Below, piece by piece: positions 1 through 9,018 of a stretch of DNA of 64,000 bases. Source of the stretch: CABZJG01 sp902512685 (GTDB lineage: Bacteria; Pseudomonadota; Alphaproteobacteria; Rhodobacterales; Rhodobacteraceae). Below the pieces are notes generated by a model. That model had not been told where the DNA came from. It was given only the letters and a program-made list of their open reading frames with translations, and made no database searches. The first letter of the stretch is position 1, and every line of letters starts with the position of its first letter. Made by a program: the position numbers and the translations under genes. The DNA lies in the NCBI GenBank assembly GCA_051201605.1, contig CP179201.1, forward strand, positions 1,178,001 through 1,242,000. Reading direction: 5' to 3'.

Positions 1-188
1 AATATCAACGACAAAAGCCACAAGCCAGACCCAGGCCCGATCAGCGTTGCCGTTATGGCAAGCGCCATTCCGACAATGCCGTACCATACAGCACGTTTAG
101 CGCTTTCCTGTCCGGACAGACCGCCGAGTGAAAGGATGAAGAGAACAGCTGCAACAACATAGGCTGCTGTGGTAAATCCGATATCCAT
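1..188 (-). CDS. pntB: NAD(P) transhydrogenase subunit beta, N-terminal part (cut by window edge)
   Basis: Only the first 62 or so codons lie in the window. They begin with an ATG at 188 (MDIGFTTAAYVVAAV) and run off the left edge. The visible part is two hydrophobic segments with the SLGGLSGQESA sequence typical of the start of PntB, the membrane and NADP(H)-binding subunit of the proton-translocating transhydrogenase. The gene follows pntA on the same strand with a 15-bp gap that contains an AGAGAGGG-type ribosome binding site, so the two are almost certainly co-transcribed. The complex uses the proton-motive force to reduce NADP+ with NADH. Identity is firm because of the pairing with pntA; nothing can be said about the missing C-terminal part. 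Confidence 0.93.
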   Translation of the reverse strand, partial: MDIGFTTAAYVVAAVLFILSLGGLSGQESAKRAVWYGIVGMALAITATLIGPGSGLWLLSLI

Positions 189-203
189 TGTCTCTGCCCT
201 CTC

Positions 204-1775
204 TTAAGATTTTTGAAACATGGCGAGCATTCGCCGTGTTACAAGGAAACCGCCAAAAATATTTATACCAGCCATAAAGACTGACAAAGCTGCAAGCAAA
301 AGCACAAGGTAAGAGCTTGAGCCGATCTGCATCAAAGCGCCCAGAATGATGATCGATGATATCGCATTTGTGATCGCCATAAGGGGGGTGTGAAGAGCAT
401 GACTTACATTCCAAATCACTTGGAAGCCGATGAACACAGCCAAAACAAACACGATAAAGTGCTGCATGAAACTTGCCGGTGCATAAGCCCCGATGATGAG
501 CATCAAAACCGCCCCTATGGTCAGCATGCCCACTTGCTGTTTGGTGGCTTCTTTAAATGCGGCGGCCTCGGCGGCTAGTTTTTCTTCAGCCGTGGGCTCT
601 TTGATCGGCTCTTTCTTTTGGGCCGCTATGGCCTGAATTTTGGGCGGCGGTGGCGGGAAGGTAACGTCCCCCTCATGAGTGACCGTGGCCCCGCGGATGA
701 CATCATCTTCCATGTCATGAACGACTTTGCCATCTTTTTCAGGCGTCAAATCTGTCATCATATGGCGGATATTCGTGGCATAGAGCGTCGAGGATTGTGC
801 CGCCATGCGGCTTGGAAAATCTGTGTATCCTATCACCGTCACACCGTTTTTGCTGATGATTTTTTCGTCAGGAACAGTTAGATCACAATTGCCGCCCCGC
901 TCGGCTGCAAGGTCAATCACCACCGATCCGGGTTTCATCGCGGCCACCATATCGGCCAGCCAAAGCTTGGGAGCATCGCGACCGGGGATCAACGCGGTGG
1001 TGATCACGATATCCATATCGGGGGCCAGTTCGCGAAACTTTTGCAATTGCTTTTCGCGAAACTCTGGGCTGGAGGGCGCAGCGTAGCCGCCTGTCTCGGC
1101 GCCATCTGCCTGAGACTCTTCGAAATCTAAAAAGACGAACTCGGCGCCCATTGATTCGATCTGCTCAGCAACTTCTGGGCGCACATCAAAAGCATAGGTG
1201 ATCGCGCCAAGTGACGTGGCTGTGCCAATGGCCGCCAACCCAGCCACACCGGCCCCAACAATCAACACCTTTGCAGGCGGCACCTTACCAGCGGCGGTCA
1301 CCTGACCGGTAAAGAAGCGGCCAAAATTATTTCCGGCTTCAATCACGGCACGGTAGCCTGCAATATTTGCCATCGAACTGAGCGCATCCATTTTTTGTGC
1401 ACGCGAAATTCGCGGCACCATATCCATGGCGATCACACTGGCACCTTTGGCTGCAATCTGCGCCATTTGCTCTTCATTTTGTGCCGGAAAGAAGAATGAT
1501 ATTAATGTTTTGCCGTTAGTGAGCCGTTTGGCTTCAGTGTCGCTTGGCGGACGCACTTTTGCAATTGTGTCAGCCGCTTTCCATAGGGCTGCCGCGGTTT
1601 TTACGATCTTTACACCTGCGTTTTTGTATAAGGCATCAGAAAACCCGGCAGCCTGTCCTGCGCCGGTTTCGATCAGGCATTCATGACCAAGTTTTTGCAG
1701 CTGTAGCGCGCTGTCTGGTGTCATCGCCACCCGTGCTTCGCCAATAAAAGTTTCTTTGGGTGTTCCGATTTTCAT
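204..1775 (-). CDS. pntA: NAD(P) transhydrogenase subunit alpha
   Basis: A 523-residue protein that supplies the NAD(H)-binding domain and part of the membrane domain of the proton-translocating transhydrogenase. It opens with the alanine-dehydrogenase/PNT signature (KIGTPKETFIGEARVAMTP). The Rossmann motif GAGVAGLAAIGTA sits near residue 175. After a proline-rich linker near residue 375 come four hydrophobic segments between about 415 and 515, so this is the long E. coli-like form rather than the split pntAA/pntAB form. I start it at the ATG at 1775, which has GGAGAG seven bases upstream; a TTG two codons earlier is less likely. pntB follows directly. The region to the divergent SDR gene is about 290 bp and must hold both promoters. 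Confidence 0.96.
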   Translation of the reverse strand: MKIGTPKETFIGEARVAMTPDSALQLQKLGHECLIETGAGQAAGFSDALYKNAGVKIVKTAAALWKAADTIAKVRPPSDTEAKRLTNGKTLISFFFPAQNEEQMAQIAAKGASVIAMDMVPRISRAQKMDALSSMANIAGYRAVIEAGNNFGRFFTGQVTAAGKVPPAKVLIVGAGVAGLAAIGTATSLGAITYAFDVRPEVAEQIESMGAEFVFLDFEESQADGAETGGYAAPSSPEFREKQLQKFRELAPDMDIVITTALIPGRDAPKLWLADMVAAMKPGSVVIDLAAERGGNCDLTVPDEKIISKNGVTVIGYTDFPSRMAAQSSTLYATNIRHMMTDLTPEKDGKVVHDMEDDVIRGATVTHEGDVTFPPPPPKIQAIAAQKKEPIKEPTAEEKLAAEAAAFKEATKQQVGMLTIGAVLMLIIGAYAPASFMQHFIVFVLAVFIGFQVIWNVSHALHTPLMAITNAISSIIILGALMQIGSSSYLVLLLAALSVFMAGINIFGGFLVTRRMLAMFQKS

Positions 1776-2064
1776 TGGCAATCTCTCCGCGAATAGATTT
1801 GATCTTTGGTCAGCCGTGCCGTTTTATCTACAACCAACACGCGCAAATGTGAATGCCGTAAATGAATATTTATGGGTCGGTATTTGTCATTGGGGTAATT
1901 TTGATGTTTTCTTTTGTGCCGAATTTATGAGCGTTCGTATTAAGCCTTTAAATGGCCCACGCCTGAATAGGCTTGGGTTGTAAACTAGCGGCCAGCAGAG
2001 CGCCTTAATTACTTGCGCTTTGCCGAAGGGTTGATATGAGTTTTGTGTTCGGGAGGAATTTTTA

Positions 2065-2814
2065 ATGTCGATAAATGGTGCACATGCTTTGGTGACTGGG
2101 GGCGGTACTGGAATAGGTTTGGCCACTGCGCGTGCTTTGGCTGCACAGGGGTCTTTGGTTACAATCACGGGACGCAGGCTTGAGGTGCTGCAAGATGTAG
2201 CTGGTGATGGGCTTTTCCCACTGGCAATGGATGTCACAGATGAAAGCGCGCAGCGCAATACCATCGCCAAGGCTGTAGCAGCCCGCGGCCCCATTCAGAT
2301 TTGTGTTGCCAACGCAGGTATCGCCGAAGGTCGGGCGCTGCAAAAAACCGAAATGGATCTGTGGCGCAAAATAATGGCAACCAATCTAGATGGGGCTTTT
2401 ATTACCATTCGCGAGGCGATGCGCTCAATGGTGGATGCCGATTGGGGCAGGGTGATCGCTGTTTCCTCTATAGCGGGGATCAGGGGTCTAAAAGGCGGCG
2501 GGGCCTATGCCGCCAGTAAACACGGTTTGATCGGGTTAATCCGTTCTTATTCTGAGGAATACCTTGGTAGACCGATCACTTTTAATGCGCTGTGCCCCGG
2601 ATATGTTGACACTCCAATTATTGACGCAAATCTTGATGCGATTCAAAAGCGTGGTTTTTCTCAGGAACAAGCAATGGAAATGATGGTCGGCTCAAATCTG
2701 CACAAAAGATTAATTGATGTCGATGAGGTGGCGCAGGCCGCCCTTTGGCTTTGTGCGCCGGCCGCCTCAAGCGTTAACGGCCAAACCATCAATATCGCCG
2801 GAGGTCAGGTATGA
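2065..2814 (+). CDS. SDR-family NAD(P)-dependent oxidoreductase
   Basis: A 249-residue classical short-chain dehydrogenase. The cofactor loop TGGGTGIGLATARAL is near residues 11-25, NAG is near 88-90, and the catalytic Ser and YAASK are near residues 139 and 152-156. The start is fixed by GGAGGA about seven bases upstream of the ATG. Its stop overlaps the kynureninase start in an ATGA, so the two are translationally coupled and probably act in one pathway. In related bacteria SDRs of this 3-hydroxyacyl-CoA/3-hydroxybutyrate dehydrogenase type occur beside kynU in aminobenzoyl-CoA catabolic clusters; a role of that kind is inference. The substrate cannot be read from the sequence. Confidence 0.88.
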   Translation: MSINGAHALVTGGGTGIGLATARALAAQGSLVTITGRRLEVLQDVAGDGLFPLAMDVTDESAQRNTIAKAVAARGPIQICVANAGIAEGRALQKTEMDLWRKIMATNLDGAFITIREAMRSMVDADWGRVIAVSSIAGIRGLKGGGAYAASKHGLIGLIRSYSEEYLGRPITFNALCPGYVDTPIIDANLDAIQKRGFSQEQAMEMMVGSNLHKRLIDVDEVAQAALWLCAPAASSVNGQTINIAGGQV

Positions 2815-4007
2815 AAACAAATTTTTCTGAAACAAAAAAACTTTTTAATCTGCCCGAAGGGATAATTTATCTGGATGGCAACTCTCTTGGTCCATTGCCG
2901 AAAACTGCCGCACAAAAAGTCACCCAGATGATGGAAAGTGAATGGGGTGAGATGTTGATCACCGGCTGGAACAATGCCGGATGGATGCATCAGCCGGTGT
3001 CCGTGGGGGATAGGGTTGCGCGTCTGATCGGGGCAGAACCCGGACATGTGGTGGTTGGCGACACCCTATCAATCAAGGTCTACCAAGCATTGGCTTCGGC
3101 CCTTGAGATGCGCCCTGATCGGCGCGTTATTCTGTCAGATAGTGGCAATTTTCCTTCAGATCTTTACATGGCTGAAGGTTTGATAAAATCGCTTAATGCT
3201 GGTCATGAATTGCGTGTGGTAGCCCCCGAAGATATTGCTGAAAATATTACAGATGAGGTTGCAGTAACGCTGATCACAGAGGTTGATTATCGCACAGGGC
3301 GGCGGCATGATATGGGCAAGCTTACGGCCAAAGCGCATGCAGTCGGAGCCTTAACAGTTTGGGATCTTGCGCATTCTGCTGGTGCCTTTGAAGTTGATTT
3401 AATGGGGTGTGGGGCGGATTTTGCTGTTGGCTGCACCTATAAATACCTCAATGGCGGCCCTGGGTCGCCGGGGTTCATTTATGTGGCCCCGCGTCATGTG
3501 GAGCACACCCGTCCGGCTTTGTCTGGCTGGTTGGGGCATGCGGCTCCGTTTGCCTTCGAGCCAAGCTACTCAGCAGGCGACGGTATTGAAAGAATGCGTG
3601 TGGGCACACCTTCGGTGATTGCTATGGCCAGCCTTGAGGCGGCCCTGGATATTTGGGATCGGGTTGAGATGACTGATCTGCGCGAGCGGTCGATAGAATT
3701 AAGCACTCTTTTTATTGAGACCGTGGAGAAAAACTGTCCAATGCTTAAGCTGGCCTCGCCACGCGATCCAGCTGGGCGCGGCTCGCAGGTCTCGTTTCAT
3801 TTTGAGCATGGGTATGCGGTCATGCAGGCGCTGATTTCGCGCGGTGTTATTGGCGACTTTCGAGCACCGGATATAATGCGGTTTGGGTTCACGCCGCTGT
3901 ATCTAGACGATGATGATGTTTTGGCCGGCTGTGAAATTTTAACTGAAGTTATGCAGGGCAAGTTATGGGACAGGGTTGAATTCAAGATAAAGGCGCGTGT
4001 GACTTAG
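2811..4007 (+). CDS. kynU: Kynureninase
   Basis: A 398-residue PLP-dependent fold-type I enzyme that cleaves L-kynurenine to anthranilate and L-alanine (or the 3-hydroxy form). The N-terminal LDGNSLGPLP motif, the WDLAHSAGA segment with the cofactor-binding Asp, and the CTYKYLNGGPGSPGF segment with the Schiff-base lysine near residue 211 are all diagnostic, and the length is normal for the family. Its ATG lies inside the end of the SDR gene (ATGA overlap), with GGAGG just upstream. No tryptophan dioxygenase or formamidase lies nearby, so this pair either uses kynurenine made or taken up elsewhere, or the rest of the pathway is at another locus. Confidence 0.95.
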   Translation: MKTNFSETKKLFNLPEGIIYLDGNSLGPLPKTAAQKVTQMMESEWGEMLITGWNNAGWMHQPVSVGDRVARLIGAEPGHVVVGDTLSIKVYQALASALEMRPDRRVILSDSGNFPSDLYMAEGLIKSLNAGHELRVVAPEDIAENITDEVAVTLITEVDYRTGRRHDMGKLTAKAHAVGALTVWDLAHSAGAFEVDLMGCGADFAVGCTYKYLNGGPGSPGFIYVAPRHVEHTRPALSGWLGHAAPFAFEPSYSAGDGIERMRVGTPSVIAMASLEAALDIWDRVEMTDLRERSIELSTLFIETVEKNCPMLKLASPRDPAGRGSQVSFHFEHGYAVMQALISRGVIGDFRAPDIMRFGFTPLYLDDDDVLAGCEILTEVMQGKLWDRVEFKIKARVT

Positions 4008-4090
4008 GCTATACGGATTTTTACTTTTTCCGCGCCGCAAAGAGCGGTTTTCAATTGCAGTAGGCTCGGGATTTGTGAATAAAATCACTT

Positions 4091-4705
4091 ATGTTGACGC
4101 TTGATCATATTGCCATAGCGGCGGAAACCCTTGAGGAAGGGGTGGAGCATGTTGAAACAGCGCTGGGGGTGCCGATGGCGGCGGGCGGCAAGCATCCGCT
4201 GTTTGGAACCCACAATAGATTACTCGGTTTAGGCGATATTTATCTTGAAGTGATTGCGGTTGATCCTTTGGCCGGCAGTGTGCCACGGTGCAGGTGGTTT
4301 CATCTTGATCGGTTTTGCGGCCCCCCCCGCTTGACCAATTGGATTTGCAAAACCAACAACCCAGCCGCTGATTTGCCGTGCGCACTGGCCGGGACAGGGC
4401 CGATGGTTGAGGTTCATCGCGGCGATCTTAGATGGCAAATAACTGTCCCGAAAAATGGTTGTTTGCCGCTTGATGGTTGCGCCCCGGCACTTATTGACTG
4501 GGGCGATATACCATCCCCGGCTACACGTTTACCCGATCAGGGTTGCGGGCTGCGAAGGTTGAAAATTACGCACCCTGAAAGTGATAAACTTAGACAGTTT
4601 CTTCAAGATCGGTTGACAGATCCCCGGGTGGTTGTGGCTCATGCAGAGCAGCCATCTTTTGAAATTGAGATCGATACGCCCTGGGGCATAAAATGGCTCA
4701 GATAG
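4091..4705 (+). CDS. VOC-superfamily (glyoxalase-like) protein
   Basis: A 204-residue protein opening with LTLDHIAIAAETLEEG, the first beta-strand and metal-ligand His of the vicinal-oxygen-chelate fold. Its layout matches the glyoxalase-like domain found in long single-copy VOC proteins: HNRLLGLGDIYLEVIAVDP near residues 43-61 carries the second half of the first motif. No strong ribosome binding site precedes the ATG at 4091. The 3' end overlaps the following acetyltransferase by 13 bp, so they form a two-gene unit. The reaction is unknown; members include lyases, dioxygenases and resistance proteins. Confidence 0.8.
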   Translation: MLTLDHIAIAAETLEEGVEHVETALGVPMAAGGKHPLFGTHNRLLGLGDIYLEVIAVDPLAGSVPRCRWFHLDRFCGPPRLTNWICKTNNPAADLPCALAGTGPMVEVHRGDLRWQITVPKNGCLPLDGCAPALIDWGDIPSPATRLPDQGCGLRRLKITHPESDKLRQFLQDRLTDPRVVVAHAEQPSFEIEIDTPWGIKWLR

Positions 4706-5190
4706 CCATACGCCCGGCCATTCCGGACGACGCCAAGGCAATTGCCAACCTGTGGAATCCGATGATCCGCGATAGTGCAGTGACGTTTACCTCTGCGCAA
4801 AAAACAACATCTGGGCTTGCGCAGCAGATCAAGGATTGCAACCAAGAAGGGCGAGGGTTTTTTTTGGCCGAGGATAGCCAAGGGCTAATGGGTTTTTGCA
4901 CCTATTTTCAATTTCGCGGGGGGCCGGGATATGCGCGTACAATGGAGCATTCGATTATTCTGGCCGAGCGGGCGCGGGGCCAGGGCCTTGGACAAAAATT
5001 GATGCAGACACTTATTGGCCATGCCCGCAATGCCGGCGTGCATACGCTCTGGGCGGGGGTGAGTGGGGAAAATCCCTCTGGTATTGCATTTCACAAATCT
5101 ATCGGGTTCACACAAATTGCTGTTTTGCCGCAAGTGGGGCGAAAATTTGACCGCTGGATGGATTTGGTTCTTTTGCAGAAATTTCTCTGA
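4693..5190 (+). CDS. GNAT N-acetyltransferase, phosphinothricin-acetyltransferase-like
   Basis: A 165-residue single-domain GNAT protein. The N-terminal IRPAIPDDAKAIANLWN strand-helix, the ERARGQGLGQKLMQTL acetyl-CoA pyrophosphate loop near residues 95-110 (R/Q-x-x-G-x-G/A type) and the C-terminal FHKSIGFTQIAVLPQVGRKF segment match the phosphinothricin/methionine-sulfone acetyltransferase branch (PAT/MnaT). The ATG lies inside the end of the VOC gene. The acceptor is probably a small amino-acid-like molecule, but that is a family-level guess. Confidence 0.87.
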   Translation: MAQIAIRPAIPDDAKAIANLWNPMIRDSAVTFTSAQKTTSGLAQQIKDCNQEGRGFFLAEDSQGLMGFCTYFQFRGGPGYARTMEHSIILAERARGQGLGQKLMQTLIGHARNAGVHTLWAGVSGENPSGIAFHKSIGFTQIAVLPQVGRKFDRWMDLVLLQKFL

Positions 5191-5232
5191 TTGCAAGCTG
5201 ACAACCCGATAAGATCAGTTTAAACTCTTCCC

Positions 5233-5913
5233 ATGTCAATTTGGGCACGCATATCACAAGCACTTGCAGCACTGACAAAAGGCGAAGCTCTTTCGGCGGT
5301 GTTTGATCGCTTGCGTACCCCGCCTGAACATTCTGTCGGTTTTACAATTGCGGTAATTGCTTTGGGCGCAAAAATGGCTAAAGCGGATGGGTTGGTAACC
5401 AAAGATGAAGTTACGGCATTTCGGCAGGTTTTTTACATTCCAAAGTCACAAATGACTCAGGCTGCACGAGTATTTGACTTGGCGCGGCAGGATGTCTCTG
5501 GCTATGAATTTTATGCTCGGCGGATCAGTGCCATGTTTGGCCGCGGCAATCAGATATTGAAAGACTTGATGGATGGGCTTTTCCATATTGCAACCGCAGA
5601 TGGGCATTATCATCCTAGTGAAAATATATTTTTGGAAACTGTTGCACAAATATTTGGCCTCACTAACCGCGAATTTCGCACAATGCGCGCGCGTTATGTG
5701 ACCGATGAAGTTCCTGATCCATATACCGTTTTGGGGGTCAGTCCAGACGATAGCTTTGAGACAATAAAATCAGTGTGGCGCAGCTTGGCACGCGAAAGCC
5801 ATCCAGATCAAATGATTGCCCGCGGCGTGCCGGAAGAGGCCGTAAAACTGGCCGAGCGGCGTATGACCCAGATCAATCAGGCCTTTGATGAAATTGTTGC
5901 TGAGCGGGGTTAA
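5233..5913 (+). CDS. DjlA/TerB-like J-domain co-chaperone
   Basis: A 226-residue protein with two recognisable parts. Residues about 35-155 form an all-helical TerB-type domain (AKADGLVTKDE, ATADGHYHPSE). Residues about 163-226 form a J-domain starting DPYTVLGVSPDDS. In the J-domain the usual HPD tripeptide is present in the sequence ESHPDQMIARG, so it should be able to stimulate an Hsp70. Unlike enterobacterial DjlA there is no clear N-terminal membrane segment. The gene stands alone, 42 bp after the acetyltransferase, with a weak ribosome binding site. Confidence 0.85.
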   Translation: MSIWARISQALAALTKGEALSAVFDRLRTPPEHSVGFTIAVIALGAKMAKADGLVTKDEVTAFRQVFYIPKSQMTQAARVFDLARQDVSGYEFYARRISAMFGRGNQILKDLMDGLFHIATADGHYHPSENIFLETVAQIFGLTNREFRTMRARYVTDEVPDPYTVLGVSPDDSFETIKSVWRSLARESHPDQMIARGVPEEAVKLAERRMTQINQAFDEIVAERG

Positions 5914-6187
5914 TTCCCACTAAAGGTCTTGAAAGGCCTTTGCACTGCAGGTTGATTCGCAATCTTTCATTTGCCCACCACACTTTTTTAATGACATTTG
6001 GTATCGAGCATCAGAGCGAGTTGAGGCTATTGAGCCACAGAAACAGCAAGATAGAGTATCAATAATCATATCGGATATGGACTGTCTCGCATCTGGGAAT
6101 AATCAAAACCCGTGACTTGATTAAAAATACCCACAAGAATACAAATAGACCCCTAAGGATATTTAAATTATTATATTGAGGTAGAAA

Positions 6188-7342
6188 ATGCTTGGCTTGC
6201 TTATTGCCTTTCCATTGGTCCTTGGCTGGGTCGCGTTTGAAAATTCTGGTCTTTTTGAAGACGAGGAAGAAGCGCCTGCCAGCGATGTAGCAGACTTGGG
6301 CACAACTGGTGACGACAATATTATCGGCCTGGAAGGTCGAAACATCATCAACGGTCTCGATGGTAATGACACGATAAATGCAAAAGCCGGAAACGACCAA
6401 ATTGATGGCGGCAATGGCAATGACTCGATTAGTGGTGGAGGCGGGAATGATGGGATCATTGGTGGAGATGGCAATGATTATGTTAAAGGCGATTTGGGAA
6501 AAGATAGTATTACAGGCGAAGCGGGCGAAGATACCTTGTACGGCGGCGGGTCGAATGATGTGATTTCAGGGGGCTTGGACGATGATAAACTATGGGGTGA
6601 GGATGGCTATGACATCCTTAGGGGCGATTGTGGCAATGACAGAATATCTGGCGGTGCGGGAAAAGATAGCCTGATTGGTGGGGATGGAAATGATACGCTA
6701 GAAGGTGGTGACGATGCTGATCACCTTTCGGGTGGGGACGGCAATGATGTTTTGTCTGGCGACAATGGCAATGACAAATTTTACGGCGACAAAGGTGCTG
6801 ACACCATTAATGGCGGTGATGGCAATGATGAAATTTACGGCGGTGATGACAATGATAGTATTGTGGGTGGCAAAGGCAGCGATACTATTAAAGGTGGATC
6901 TGGCGCGGATACCATCAACGGTGGGATTTTGGATGATAATATTTTTGGGGACGATGGAGACGACATTCTGCGCGGCGATGGCGGCAATGATAAGCTGACT
7001 GGTGGGGTAGGTGTCGATCAACTTTTCGGCGGCACGGGGTCGGATAATCTCGTGGTTGATAGCGAGGATACAGCGACGGGTGGAAGCGGAAATGATGTGT
7101 TTGAGGTGATCGTGGAAGAAACCACCGGTGCGGCGCAAATTCTTGATTTTACAAAAGATTTAGACCAGATTGAAATTCAATACCCTCAAAGCGATCCTGC
7201 CTCTGTTCCGGTCTTGGAACTGGCCCCAAAAGACGGCGCGCCATCTGATCTTTCAATCAAGATTGGCGGAAATGAGGTTGCAGTCATCAAAGACGCTTTT
7301 GGGAAAATTGAGGTCGGAGATATCTTTTTGCGTGCAGTCTAG
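6188..7342 (+). CDS. Membrane-anchored RTX (hemolysin-type calcium-binding) repeat protein
   Basis: A 384-residue acidic protein. Residues 1-20 (MLGLLIAFPLVLGWVAFENS) are one hydrophobic segment, followed by an acidic linker (FEDEEEA). About 25 nonapeptides of the GGxGxDxLx type fill residues 40-300 and would fold as Ca2+-binding parallel beta-rolls. The last 80 residues have the DxFxV...ILDFTKDLDQIEI pattern that commonly follows RTX arrays in type I secreted proteins. The ATG is preceded by GAGGT at good spacing. The N-terminal hydrophobic segment is unusual for a classical type I substrate and suggests a tethered or Sec-inserted protein. No secretion genes lie next to it. Confidence 0.88.
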   Translation: MLGLLIAFPLVLGWVAFENSGLFEDEEEAPASDVADLGTTGDDNIIGLEGRNIINGLDGNDTINAKAGNDQIDGGNGNDSISGGGGNDGIIGGDGNDYVKGDLGKDSITGEAGEDTLYGGGSNDVISGGLDDDKLWGEDGYDILRGDCGNDRISGGAGKDSLIGGDGNDTLEGGDDADHLSGGDGNDVLSGDNGNDKFYGDKGADTINGGDGNDEIYGGDDNDSIVGGKGSDTIKGGSGADTINGGILDDNIFGDDGDDILRGDGGNDKLTGGVGVDQLFGGTGSDNLVVDSEDTATGGSGNDVFEVIVEETTGAAQILDFTKDLDQIEIQYPQSDPASVPVLELAPKDGAPSDLSIKIGGNEVAVIKDAFGKIEVGDIFLRAV

Positions 7343-7400
7343 TTTCCTTGTTTTACTCCGGACCTTTTACGCATTAGGCTCATATTTTAATCAGTTTGAC

Positions 7401-8951
7401 CTAAAGCTGATCGCTGGTAACAAATTCAAATTTGGCCTTTAGCGATTTTGCCAATGAGCTTAGGCGCGACTTGGCAACCTCACCATAAAGCGGCGCTGCC
7501 TCAGGCGGCAGGCTTAGGCGCAGCAGGCGGCGGTCTTCTTGCCAATGCAAGCGGGCGCGTTTTTCATCCCCTGCAATCCACATCATGGCCCCAAGCCGCA
7601 TGGCTTTGCCCAGCACTTCGGCGTGCTGTGTTTGGCTGTCCGACAAGAGCGTGAAAAGATCTGCAAACCGCGCGCCCTCGCGTTTATTGCGGTACCGATG
7701 CATCAGCGACAAACCTAAAAACACCCGCTCAGAATGTTTTAGTCCGCCAAGGTTGGCCCTTGTTGCATTATCAAAACAAATTTCGGCGCGGTAATCGGGA
7801 TGCGCGCGCCAGCTGACATCATGCAAATGACAGGCCGCTTTGATCAAACGCTCAAGCTCTATATTTGCGTCAGGAAACAAAGGTTTGACAAAGTCAAACA
7901 ACCGCAGGCCAAAGCCTGGAACACGGCTGTCTTTGGCTTCGGAAAATGCGCAGGCTTCAATCAGCGGGTCTTGATCACGAATGACTTGTGGCATCTGTTC
8001 AAAGAGCATGCCTTCGCGGATGCCATAACTGGACACCGCGATGTCGCTGGGTTGAAAAGTTTCAAGCATCCCTTTTAACACCTCGGCGGCATAGGGCACC
8101 AAAGCCATGCGGGCGGCTGAGACATTGCATTTTAACCGCAACTCTTGCAAATCTGCGGTGCTGAGATATTCGATTGTTTTGCCAATGCTGTCTGGCGTCA
8201 TCCGGTATTCATGCAGCACATAAAGCGGGTAGTTTCTACGTTTCATATCCACCCGTGCAAGGACCCGCCAAGAGCCGCCAACAAGAAACAGCCGATTGTG
8301 TTGCGGCCCCATTTTTTGCGAAAGCTTGGTCATGGATGCGGAAATCATCTTGGCCTGTTCAGTTATGCTTTCGGCAAACTCCATTAGTTTAAACGGCCCG
8401 ATGCGCGATGAGGCGCATTTGCCGACCTTGCCGTTAGATATTTCTGCCAATTCCATTGATGATCCGCCTAGATCACACACCAGTCCATAGGCGCCGGGCC
8501 ATCCTAGCATTACGCCCTGCGCTGACAGCCGCGCTTCTTCTTTGCCATCAATAATCCAAATCTTTTGACCTGTGGTGTGCAGCACATCTGCGCAAAATGC
8601 GTGGCCGTCTTTTGCATCGCGCACAGCAGCGGTGGCCACGGCCGTGAGTTCGGGGATATCCATCGCTTTGGCCAAGTGGCAAAAACGGTTGATGGCTTTG
8701 ATTGCCCGCACCCGACCCTTTGGGTTTAAATATCCAGTGGCGGCAAGCCCTTGCCCGAGCGCACACATGATTTTCTCATTATAGAAATAAGCAGGAGATC
8801 GAGCAGCACCATCAAAAACAACCAGCCGAACCGAGTTTGATCCCACGTCAATAACGCCAACTTTGGAAAGTCGGCGTTTGGCCTGATCAAAAATTATCTG
8901 TGGCTCTATCTTATCCCAGTCATGATCCGATGTCGGATGGCGTGAAGTCAT
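7401..8951 (-). CDS. ppx: Ppx/GppA-family exopolyphosphatase
   Basis: A 516-residue protein of the ASKHA fold that hydrolyses polyphosphate or pppGpp. GVIDVGSNSVRLVVFDG near residues 30-46 is the phosphate-1 loop and VCDLGGSSMELAEI near 160 is the second. The C-terminal half, from about residue 310, has the HD-like helical region (ACHLHDVSWRAHPDYRAE) found in long Ppx proteins. The frame is open further upstream, but I start at the ATG at 8951 because AAAGGA lies seven bases before it. Polyphosphate kinase, which often accompanies it in relatives, is not present between it and hda. Confidence 0.92.
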   Translation of the reverse strand: MTSRHPTSDHDWDKIEPQIIFDQAKRRLSKVGVIDVGSNSVRLVVFDGAARSPAYFYNEKIMCALGQGLAATGYLNPKGRVRAIKAINRFCHLAKAMDIPELTAVATAAVRDAKDGHAFCADVLHTTGQKIWIIDGKEEARLSAQGVMLGWPGAYGLVCDLGGSSMELAEISNGKVGKCASSRIGPFKLMEFAESITEQAKMISASMTKLSQKMGPQHNRLFLVGGSWRVLARVDMKRRNYPLYVLHEYRMTPDSIGKTIEYLSTADLQELRLKCNVSAARMALVPYAAEVLKGMLETFQPSDIAVSSYGIREGMLFEQMPQVIRDQDPLIEACAFSEAKDSRVPGFGLRLFDFVKPLFPDANIELERLIKAACHLHDVSWRAHPDYRAEICFDNATRANLGGLKHSERVFLGLSLMHRYRNKREGARFADLFTLLSDSQTQHAEVLGKAMRLGAMMWIAGDEKRARLHWQEDRRLLRLSLPPEAAPLYGEVAKSRLSSLAKSLKAKFEFVTSDQL

Positions 8952-9018
8952 AAAGGGGTCCTTTAAAGTCGCCTTGGCCGGCAGATTAATTCCTCTATGC
9001 CGATGCTGGCAGCGCAGG

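Noticed and set aside
97..414. Minus-strand frame of 105 codons across the pntB/pntA junction
   Set aside because: It overlaps two confident genes in another frame and has no family features.
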